From the NCBI GenBank assembly GCA_946887065.1, contig CAMPKL010000024.1:1-14724 (forward strand): 14,724 bases of DNA, read 5' to 3'. The stretch comes from an uncultured Bryobacterales bacterium (lineage in GTDB: Bacteria > Acidobacteriota > Terriglobia > Bryobacterales > UBA6623). The notes beneath the pieces are model-generated. The model did no database searches. It saw nothing but the letters and a program-made list of their open reading frames with translations, and was not told the DNA's origin. The translations under genes were made by a program, and so were the position numbers. Shown one piece after another: positions 1 through 5,919 of this stretch. Within the stretch, counting starts at the first letter, position 1; each line of letters opens with the position of its first letter.

Positions 1-55
1 CCGTGGGCGGCGTCGTCAACAACGGGAGTTACCTTCAGCATCCGGCGCCGGTCGC
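1..55 (+). repeat. 55-bp inverted repeat, left arm
   Basis: Bases 1-55 are the exact reverse complement of 483-537, with no mismatch over 55 bases. Identity stops at base 56 (partner base 482). The left limit is unknown because the arm runs to the window edge. The arm holds sense sequence of the TIGR03437-type domain start (VGGVVNNGSY) on the plus strand, although the gene itself is on the minus strand. This looks like a fold-back junction rather than a second gene. Confidence 0.95.
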
Positions 56-1786
56 AAGCGGCGGCGTCAAGACGCCAAGTCCCGTCACGTACATGATGAC
101 GATCTCATTGGGGTGGGCGGGATTCTGCGCCGTCACCGGAGTCACTCCGTTCTCATGAAGAATGGCGGCAATGCCGCTTCCTTCCTGATTGGCCGTGAAA
201 ATGCCCGGCGCCGTCGGCTCAATATTGAACGACCTAGGGATGCTCGTTTGGCCTTTGGACGTGACCACGATGGTCGCCGAAACCGAGCCGGAGACTTCAA
301 AGGGAATCTGGATGCCGATCTGACCGGTGGTCGAGTAGAACATCGGCGCTGCGACGCCGTTGACTGTCGCGCTGCTGCCGCCAAGCGAGGTCACGACCTT
401 GCCGTTGCCGTCGAGGGCCGAAGACAGTACGACCGTGCCGTCGTTTAGATTGGTTCCGAAAACGGCGGCGATCGAGCCTGGCGCGACCGGCGCCGGATGC
501 TGAAGGTAACTCCCGTTGTTGACGACGCCGCCCACGGTGACGTTGGGCGGAGGCGGAATCCTCAGCACGTAGCCATCGACACCCCCGACGTTTGTTTGAC
601 CGGGAAAGGTGTTAGCAGCGTAGCCGGCGATGTAGATTCCCGTGCTGTTGGCCGCCGCGGCGTAGGCTTCATCGTTGTTGGCCGTACCGAACTGAAGCGT
701 TGAAATCACGTTGCCGTCCGGGTCGTAGCGCCGAACCCAGGAATCATTTCCTCCGAGAGCTGTTTGGCCGGGTAGGGCCGCGGCATCGCTAAAGCCCACG
801 AAAAAGGCGCCGGTTGCGTCTATGGCCACGCCAGACGCGGCATCCTCGCGGTTGGTTCCGAACTGGCGGACCCACTTCTGAACGCCATCCAGGTCGTACT
901 TCGCCGCGAACTCGTCCCAGAGGCCTCCGGCCTTGGTTTGCCCTGCAAAAGTGCCGGTGGTGTCGCCGGCGACGTATACGCCGGTCGCATCCACCGCCAC
1001 CGCGTTGGCTTGATCGGCCGCGGACGTGCCGAACTGGCGGGTCCAAACGATCGTCCCGCTCGCGTCGTATTTGCGGATGAAAACGTCGGCGTTGCCCAGG
1101 GACGGACCCGGCAGCGATCCATTGGTTAATCCGACGACATAGACGCCCGACGTGTGTACCGCAAGGCCGCGAATTTGATCCACGGAACCGGAGTCAACCG
1201 TTCGCGACCACAGCTCCGTGCCGCTCAGGTCGTATTTACGAAGCACGCCGTCGCTGCCCAAAATCCCTGCAATATAAACGCCGGAAGCGTCGACGGCGGC
1301 AGCGCGTCCCTCATCCAAGAAGGCTGTTCCGAATTGACGGGTCCATAACGCCGCCCCATCAACGGAGTACTTGCGAACGAAAATATCGCCGGAGCCGAGT
1401 GGGGCGGCCTGGCCCGGCAGACTGCCGTTAGTGATTCCCACGGCGTAGACGCCGGTTGCATCCGCGGCCATGCCCCTCACCGCATCACTGGCGACCGCGA
1501 CGGAGCCGAACTGGTGCGCCCACAGCTGGTTGCCCGCATTGTCGTAACGGGCCACAAAGGCCTCCACGTCGTTCAACACGGCGGTCTCGCCTGGGAATAC
1601 GCCGATCGTGTTTCCCCCCACGTAGACCCCGGACAGACTCAACGCCACGGCGTTGACTTGCTCGTCACGGCTCGTGCCGAACTGGCGGACCCACTCAAAA
1701 GTCTGAGCCTGAGCCACCCCGGACGGGGCCGGCAGGACAAGCGCAAGACCGATGAAGGCAAACACAAGGCGGGGGCGTGTGACCAT
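35..1786 (-). CDS. Secreted seven-bladed SBBP-repeat protein with Solibacter-type C-terminal domain, 3' end chimeric
   Basis: An exported protein of 583 codons as it stands; no enzymatic function is recognised. Residues 1-28 form a signal peptide: basic VTRPR, a hydrophobic stretch, then a VAQAQ cleavage region. Residues 29-410 hold seven repeats beginning with W-x-R-Q-F-G-T, each with a GVYVAG strand and a K/R-Y-D turn, as expected for SBBP beta-propeller blades. Residues 416 onward match the acidobacterial TIGR03437-type domain (GSIAAVFGTNL, PxAPGIFT, YVTGLG). That domain normally continues well past YVTGLG, but here the frame runs into the inverted repeat and stops after about 577 credible residues, so the final six residues and the stop are probably not native. 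The ATG start is supported by AAAGGAG ending about 10 bases upstream. Such proteins are usually surface or secreted in Acidobacteria; the role is unknown. Confidence 0.85.
   Translation of the reverse strand: MVTRPRLVFAFIGLALVLPAPSGVAQAQTFEWVRQFGTSRDEQVNAVALSLSGVYVGGNTIGVFPGETAVLNDVEAFVARYDNAGNQLWAHQFGSVAVASDAVRGMAADATGVYAVGITNGSLPGQAAPLGSGDIFVRKYSVDGAALWTRQFGTAFLDEGRAAAVDASGVYIAGILGSDGVLRKYDLSGTELWSRTVDSGSVDQIRGLAVHTSGVYVVGLTNGSLPGPSLGNADVFIRKYDASGTIVWTRQFGTSAADQANAVAVDATGVYVAGDTTGTFAGQTKAGGLWDEFAAKYDLDGVQKWVRQFGTNREDAASGVAIDATGAFFVGFSDAAALPGQTALGGNDSWVRRYDPDGNVISTLQFGTANNDEAYAAAANSTGIYIAGYAANTFPGQTNVGGVDGYVLRIPPPPNVTVGGVVNNGSYLQHPAPVAPGSIAAVFGTNLNDGTVVLSSALDGNGKVVTSLGGSSATVNGVAAPMFYSTTGQIGIQIPFEVSGSVSATIVVTSKGQTSIPRSFNIEPTAPGIFTANQEGSGIAAILHENGVTPVTAQNPAHPNEIVIMYVTGLGVLTPPLATGAGC
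483..537 (-). repeat. 55-bp inverted repeat, right arm
   Basis: This is the partner of bases 1-55. It lies inside the minus-strand SBBP gene, where it encodes the beginning of the C-terminal domain, and the protein reads normally through it. This copy is therefore the native one. The two arms enclose 427 bases. Confidence 0.95.
687..1693 (-). repeat. Intragenic repeats encoding SBBP propeller blades
   Basis: A 17-base unit close to CCGAACTGGCGGACCCA (plus strand) recurs at 858, 1029, 1329, 1506 and 1677, with a diverged copy at 687. Three neighbouring intervals are exactly 171 bases (57 codons), one propeller blade. Between 1029 and 1329 lies a degenerate copy (LWSRTVDSG), and the blade before it lacks the usual PGQ..GG loop and is about nine residues short. 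The repeats are coding, not a separate element. Confidence 0.75.
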
Positions 1787-1816
1787 CGCGTTGCAACTCC
1801 TTTGGAGACAAATGAT

Positions 1817-1840
1817 TTTGCTGTTATATCTATCAGCAAA
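1817..1840 (-). promoter_or_regulatory. AT-rich inverted repeat over the probable SBBP promoter
   Basis: TTTGCTG (1817-1823) and CAGCAAA (1834-1840) are perfect 7-base arms around a 10-base AT-rich spacer, inside the only strongly AT-rich stretch of this region. The minus strand reads TATAAC across 1823-1828, a plausible -10 box 37 bases before the SBBP start codon. A dyad over a -10 box suits an operator, but no convincing -35 box is visible and the regulator is unknown. Confidence 0.35.
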
Positions 1841-1886
1841 TTTCCGGTGATTGATACATTACTCCTGCGGGAAAGGCAAAGCAACA

Positions 1887-1903
1887 GGCAGTTTTGAACC
1901 GCC
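1887..1903 (-). terminator. Weak hairpin after the GNAT gene
   Basis: On the minus-strand transcript GGCGGUU and AACUGCC pair over 7 bases (one G-U) around a 3-base loop, 38 bases after the GNAT stop codon. The sequence after it is TGTTGCTTT, only modestly U-rich. It may be a weak intrinsic terminator. The G-U pair would be an A-C mismatch on the other strand, which favours a minus-strand function. Confidence 0.3.
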
Positions 1904-1940
1904 TCCGGCAGCAGCGATGCAACTTGAGCCTGCTTCCGCG

Positions 1941-2366
1941 CTATAGGCGGAACGTGCAGTAGGCGATCTCCTGTTCGGCGCCGCCGGATGAGCGGTAAAG
2001 CTCACGCGCGGCCGTGTTATCCAGCTCAGTCGCCACCCAGGCCTCCGCGCAGCCAAGCGCTCGAGCATGGTCGAATAGAGCCTGCATTAACCGCCTGGCG
2101 ATGCCCTGCCGCCGGCAGCGACCGGCGACGCCCACCTCGTTGATCCACAACTCCGCCGGCTTGTCTGGATGAATGTAGTGCACCGCGGAAGCCATCCCCA
2201 CGATGGTCCCGTCGAGCAACGCCGCTGCCATGTGGTGTCTAGGGTCCGCCAGGAACTGGGACGCTAGCTTGGGATTGACCTCTTCGTCGAAGACGTCGGC
2301 GTCGGCATTGAGCAACAACGACACATCGGCCATGGTGAGCATCCGAACGATGACCGGGGATGGCAT
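1941..2366 (-). CDS. GNAT-family N-acetyltransferase
   Basis: A small cytoplasmic acetyltransferase of 141 residues, a normal size for a single GNAT domain, using acetyl-CoA on an unknown amine. Motif A is clear: beta-4 (ELWINEVGV, about 72-80) followed by the pyrophosphate loop RRQGIA (85-90) and helix RRLMQALFDHARALG. The C-terminal half has the usual N-T-A-A-R-E-L-Y-R-S-S-G pattern (117-128). The general look resembles AAC(3)-I-like GNATs, but that is too weak to claim drug resistance. I chose the ATG at 2366 because an in-frame TTG at 2399 lies inside the hairpin after sdhB and would add an 11-residue, non-family leader. The Shine-Dalgarno sequence is weak (GAAG). It lies 91 bases after the sdhB stop on the same strand and may be its own unit. 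Confidence 0.8.
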   Translation of the reverse strand: MPSPVIVRMLTMADVSLLLNADADVFDEEVNPKLASQFLADPRHHMAAALLDGTIVGMASAVHYIHPDKPAELWINEVGVAGRCRRQGIARRLMQALFDHARALGCAEAWVATELDNTAARELYRSSGGAEQEIAYCTFRL

Positions 2367-2395
2367 ACTTCTTGCTTCACGCTTGCTGAGTTGGA

Positions 2396-2415
2396 CCAAG
2401 GGCTTGCGCCCTTGG
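2396..2415 (-). terminator. Perfect 8-bp hairpin between sdhB and the GNAT gene
   Basis: CCAAGGGC (2396-2403) and GCCCTTGG (2408-2415) pair perfectly around a 4-base loop. It starts 42 bases after the sdhB stop codon. No U-tract follows on either strand, so it is not a textbook intrinsic terminator. It may protect the 3' end of the sdh mRNA or act with Rho. Confidence 0.4.
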
Positions 2416-2457
2416 CTCGGGTTCGATTTGGATGTGGACTCGGATTATCGGTTGCGA

Positions 2458-3198
2458 CTAGGCGAAGACGCGGAAGAGTTTGGTCAATGGGTCGAAGAAT
2501 TGATCGACGACGCGTTCTTTCAAGGGGATGATGGCGTTGTCGGTAATGGTGATGTGCTCGGGGCAGACGACGGTGCAGCACTTGGTGATGTTGCAGTAGC
2601 CGATGCCGTGTTCCTCTTTGAGATCGGCGATGCGGTCTTCGACGTCGAGCGGGTTCATCTCGATGCCCGCGGCGTAGACGAAGAAGCGCGGGCCGATGAA
2701 CTCGTCGTGCAGGTGATGTTCACGCAGGACGTGGCAGACGTCTTGGCACAGGAAGCACTCGATGCACTTGCGGAATTCCTGCACGCGCTCGATATCTTCT
2801 TGCATGACGCGCCAGGTGCCGTCCGGCGCGTCGGGTTTGCGCGGCTTGAAGGGTTTGATCTTCTTCTTGACTTCGTAATTCCAAGAGACGTCGGTAACGA
2901 GGTCTTTTATCAGCGGGAACGTGCGCATGGGCTCGATTGTGACCGGTTCGGACACATCGATCTGATCCATGCGGGTCATGCACATCAGACGCGGCTTGCC
3001 GTTGATCTCGGCGGAGCACGAACCGCACTTCCCCGCCTTGCAGTTCCAGCGGCAGGCGAGATCGGTCTGCTGTTCGGCCTGTATCTTATGCACGACGTCG
3101 AGGACGACCATGCCTTCCTGAAACTCGACCGGATACTCTTGAAGCCTGCCGGACTGGTGGCTGTCGCCGCGCCAGATTTGAAACTTTGCTGAGGGCAT
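2458..3198 (-). CDS. sdhB: Succinate dehydrogenase iron-sulfur subunit (SdhB)
   Basis: This 246-residue subunit passes electrons from the flavin of SdhA to the membrane anchor through three iron-sulfur centres. [2Fe-2S] ligands are Cys53, Cys58, Cys61 and Cys73 (C-x4-C-x2-C plus a distal Cys). The [4Fe-4S] set is Cys145, Cys148, Cys151 with Cys212, and the [3Fe-4S] set is Cys155, Cys202 and Cys208, assigned by alignment from memory with E. coli SdhB. The start KFQIWRGD and the segment RWNCKAGKCGSCSAEINGKP are typical of the mycobacterial Sdh1 and actinobacterial/acidobacterial type. The frame stays open upstream to 3399, inside sdhA, but the ATG at 3198 has GAAGGA in front of it and gives the family start. 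It follows sdhA by 19 bases as the last gene of the operon. Confidence 0.96.
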   Translation of the reverse strand: MPSAKFQIWRGDSHQSGRLQEYPVEFQEGMVVLDVVHKIQAEQQTDLACRWNCKAGKCGSCSAEINGKPRLMCMTRMDQIDVSEPVTIEPMRTFPLIKDLVTDVSWNYEVKKKIKPFKPRKPDAPDGTWRVMQEDIERVQEFRKCIECFLCQDVCHVLREHHLHDEFIGPRFFVYAAGIEMNPLDVEDRIADLKEEHGIGYCNITKCCTVVCPEHITITDNAIIPLKERVVDQFFDPLTKLFRVFA

Positions 3199-3217
3199 TG
3201 TGTTTCCTTCTCTCCGG

Positions 3218-5032
3218 TTACTTCTGCTGGTCGTCGATGATCTGCTGCAGATCTTCGCGAACGGGGATGGTCGGGAGCACAACGATCTGTACGCCGCCGT
3301 CGGACGCTGGCACGCATTGATGGTTGATTTTGGAGAAGGCGGCCTCTTTCTCTTGGTAGTCGAGGCGGGCGTGTGCGCCGCGGCTCTCTTTGCGTGCAAT
3401 CGCTGATTTGGCGCAGGCCTCGGCGACGATCAGCATGTTGGGCAGATCGAGGCACGTGTGCCAGCCCGGATTGTATTCGCGGTTGCCGTTGGGCGCTGAC
3501 TTCTCGGCGCGTACGCGCAGCTTGGCGAGTTCCTCGATGGCCTCTTCGAGTTCGCTCTCGACGCGCATGATTCCGACCTTGTCTTGCATGAGCCGCTGCA
3601 ACTCGTGCTGGATGGTGAAGGGGTTCTCGCCGCCGGCGCGTTCAAAGGGGGCTACGGCGCGTTGTCCAGCGGTCTTCGCCTCGGCGGCGTCGAACCGAAC
3701 AGCGCCGTTCTCTTTAGCGAACTTGACGGCGTACTCGCCGGCGCGTTTGCCGAAGACGATGAGGTCGGACAGCGAGTTGCCGCCCAGGCGGTTGGCGCCG
3801 TGCAGGCCGGCGGCGCATTCGCCGGCAGCGAATAGGCCGGGCACGTCGGTCATCTGCGAATCGGCTTCGACGCGAATGCCGCCCATGACGTAGTGCGTCG
3901 TCGGGCCGACTTCCATCGGCTCCTTGGTGATGTCGAGGCCTGCCAACTGCATGAACTGGTGGTACATGCTGGGCAACTTCTTCTTGATGTGCGCCTCGGA
4001 GTCCTTGATCTTCTCTTTGATCCAGGCGATGTCGAGGAAGACGCCGCCGTGCGGGCTGCCGCGGCCCTCTTTGACCTCGCGCATGATGCAGCGGGCGACG
4101 TGGTCGCGCGTCAGTAGCTCCGGCGGACGGCGGGCGTTCTTGTCGCCGGTGACGTAGCGCCAGCCCTCCTCGGGCGTGTCGGCGGTCTGATTCTTATAGA
4201 GCGGCGGGATGTCGTCGAACATGAACCGGCGGCCTTCGCTGTTTTTGAGAATGCCCCCTTCGCCGCGGACGCCTTCCGTCACGAGAATTCCGGCGACGGA
4301 GAGCGGCCAGACCATTCCGGTGGGATGGAACTGGACGAACTCCATGTCGATTAGCGAGGCGCCGATGCGGAACGCCAGGGCCTGACCGTCGCCGGTGTAC
4401 TCCCAACTATTGGAAGTGACGGCGAAGGAGCGTCCGATGCCGCCGGTGGCCAGGACAACGGCTTTGGCGTTGAAGGCCTTGAAGCGGCCTAGCTCGCGGT
4501 CGTAGCCGAAGGCGCCGGAGATGCGGCCGCTGGTCTTGAACAGATCGACGATGGTCTGCTCCATGTGGACTTCGATGCCCTTGTGGACGGCGTAGTCTTG
4601 AAGCGTGCGAATCAACTCAAGGCCGGTGCGGTCGCCGACGTGAGCTAGGCGCGGATAGCGGTGTCCGCCGAAGTTGCGCTGCAAGATGCGGCCGTCGGGA
4701 GTGCGGTCAAAAACCGCGCCCCAGCCTTCGAGTTCGCGTACGCGCTCGGCGGCTTCTTTGGCATGCAACTCGGCCATGCGCCAGTTGTTGAGGTATTGGC
4801 CGCCGCGCATCGTGTCGGCGAAATGGACCTTCCAGTTGTCGCGGTCGTCGACGTTGCCCATGGAGGCGGCCATGCCGCCTTCGGCCATGACGGTGTGAGC
4901 CTTGCCCAACAACGATTTGCAAACGAGGCCGACTTTCACCCCGGACTGCGCCGCTTCGATGGCCGCGCGAAGTCCGGCTCCGCCGGCGCCGATTACGAGA
5001 ACGTCGTAATCAAATGATTCGTAGTCCGACAC
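3218..5032 (-). CDS. sdhA: Succinate dehydrogenase flavoprotein subunit (SdhA)
   Basis: The catalytic subunit oxidises succinate to fumarate in the TCA cycle on the cytoplasmic face of the membrane. With the chosen GTG start it has 604 residues. The Rossmann motif VIGAGGAG is at 13-20, and His46 in KAHTVMAEGG is the expected covalent FAD attachment site. Substrate-site residues are recognisable: His236 (HPTG), Arg309 (TRDHVAR), His380 (HYVMGG) and Arg415 (NRLGGNSL). The C-terminal ARKESRGAHARLDY region is typical. The start at 5032 is preferred to an upstream GTG at 5071 because it has GGAGG 8 bases ahead and shares one base with the sdhC stop (TAGTG), giving translational coupling. No lesion is seen. 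Fumarate reductase activity cannot be excluded from sequence. Confidence 0.96.
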   Translation of the reverse strand: MSDYESFDYDVLVIGAGGAGLRAAIEAAQSGVKVGLVCKSLLGKAHTVMAEGGMAASMGNVDDRDNWKVHFADTMRGGQYLNNWRMAELHAKEAAERVRELEGWGAVFDRTPDGRILQRNFGGHRYPRLAHVGDRTGLELIRTLQDYAVHKGIEVHMEQTIVDLFKTSGRISGAFGYDRELGRFKAFNAKAVVLATGGIGRSFAVTSNSWEYTGDGQALAFRIGASLIDMEFVQFHPTGMVWPLSVAGILVTEGVRGEGGILKNSEGRRFMFDDIPPLYKNQTADTPEEGWRYVTGDKNARRPPELLTRDHVARCIMREVKEGRGSPHGGVFLDIAWIKEKIKDSEAHIKKKLPSMYHQFMQLAGLDITKEPMEVGPTTHYVMGGIRVEADSQMTDVPGLFAAGECAAGLHGANRLGGNSLSDLIVFGKRAGEYAVKFAKENGAVRFDAAEAKTAGQRAVAPFERAGGENPFTIQHELQRLMQDKVGIMRVESELEEAIEELAKLRVRAEKSAPNGNREYNPGWHTCLDLPNMLIVAEACAKSAIARKESRGAHARLDYQEKEAAFSKINHQCVPASDGGVQIVVLPTIPVREDLQQIIDDQQK

Positions 5033-5047
5033 TAGAAGAGCCTCCAA
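5030..5047 (-). promoter_or_regulatory. Shine-Dalgarno and one-base stop/start overlap deciding the sdhA start
   Basis: On the minus strand TTGGAGG (5047-5041) sits 8 bases before GTG (5032-5030), and the sdhC stop TAG shares its final G with that GTG. The signal lies inside the end of sdhC. It fixes the sdhA start and predicts coupled translation of the two subunits. Confidence 0.8.
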
Positions 5048-5835
5048 TCGGTCCAGATGCCCATCGAGCACATTCGAACGTACAAGTCGCTGAAGCCGAC
5101 CCAGAACAAACTAATCCAAGCAAAACGCATGTGACGGCAGTTGAGGCTGCTGACGCAGTCATACGCGGTGCGCTGCATTCCGCGTCCCGCTAGGCTGTCG
5201 CGGGCGCCGCCGATGAGGTGCCGCAACGAGTGGCAGCCGAGCGTGTAGGACCCCAGGAAGACGACGTTCAAAACGAGCACGATACTGCCGACACCGATGC
5301 CGAATTGTTCGGCGCCGGTGGCCGGATCGACGAACCACATTCCCTTCCACGCGTCATAGGCGAGCATCGCAAGGAAGGCCAATGCGAGGTAGAGGAAATA
5401 GCGATGGACGTTCTGCAGCACGAGCGGCAGAGTCTTCTCGCCGCGGTAAGCGTTGCGCGGCTCGCCAACGCCGCAGGCGACAGGGTCCGCCCAGAAGGCT
5501 TTGTAGTACGCGCCTCGATAGTAGTAGCAGGTGAAGCGGAAACCGCCCGGCGCCCACAGGATCAGCAGAGCCGGAGAAAACGGCAAAATGGCGGGCCACC
5601 AAGAAGGCTGCGGGCCAAACCAGCTATGCGGCGAATCGCCGAAGAGTTCGGGCGAATAAAACGGCGACAGGTAGGGGCCAAACGTGTAGTGATCGCCCTG
5701 GAAGGCAGCCCAGGTCGAATAGACGATAAACGCGGAGAATCCCAGGAAGACGGCGAGCGGCGTTAGCCACCAGTTGTCGTGCCTGGACGTTTTGCCAAAT
5801 CCCGCCTTTGTCAGCGGTACATCGAACGAACCCAT
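5032..5835 (-). CDS. sdhC: Succinate dehydrogenase membrane anchor, single-subunit five-helix type (mycobacterial Sdh1-like)
   Basis: The anchor holds SdhAB on the membrane and passes electrons to a quinone. It has 267 residues and about five hydrophobic helices: 23-45, 80-100, 144-161, 179-200 and 237-256. Classical SDH uses two proteins of roughly 110-130 residues, and no second anchor is present. Size, gene order and motifs fit the mycobacterial Sdh1 anchor (Rv0249c type). Conserved-looking Cys/His residues at helix ends are Cys103 (FTCYYYR), His144 (NVHRY), and Cys201, His202 and His206 (GCHSLRH). A membrane Rieske-type [2Fe-2S] centre has been reported for mycobacterial Sdh1, and these are my candidate ligands by inference. 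AGGAGG lies 5 bases before the ATG. It is the first sdh gene, 84 bases after the GMC gene. Confidence 0.88.
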   Translation of the reverse strand: MGSFDVPLTKAGFGKTSRHDNWWLTPLAVFLGFSAFIVYSTWAAFQGDHYTFGPYLSPFYSPELFGDSPHSWFGPQPSWWPAILPFSPALLILWAPGGFRFTCYYYRGAYYKAFWADPVACGVGEPRNAYRGEKTLPLVLQNVHRYFLYLALAFLAMLAYDAWKGMWFVDPATGAEQFGIGVGSIVLVLNVVFLGSYTLGCHSLRHLIGGARDSLAGRGMQRTAYDCVSSLNCRHMRFAWISLFWVGFSDLYVRMCSMGIWTDWRLF

Positions 5836-5919
5836 CTGCCCTCCTCAAACTACGGCCAAGCAATCGAGCTTACTGATCGCACAGGACTTATTGCAACCGA
5901 GATCGCCCCGCGGCGGCCT

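Noticed and set aside
1..55. A second, convergent Solibacter-domain gene on the plus strand at the left edge
   Set aside because: The homology to the domain stops exactly at base 55 and continues as antisense of the neighbouring gene, so it is a fold-back copy and not an independent gene.
1941..2366. Aminoglycoside acetyltransferase resistance gene
   Set aside because: Only general GNAT motifs are seen; the similarity to AAC(3)-I is too weak and there is no resistance or mobile context.
2203..3192. Long plus-strand open frame (329 codons) opposite sdhB
   Set aside because: It is antisense to a confidently identified sdhB and part of the GNAT gene; the composition is that of a GC-rich shadow and no domain is recognisable.
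3199..3399. An extended N-terminus for SdhB (67 extra codons)
   Set aside because: The extension lies wholly inside or against the end of sdhA, is low-complexity Ser/Arg/Thr, and a good ribosome site precedes the ATG at 3198.
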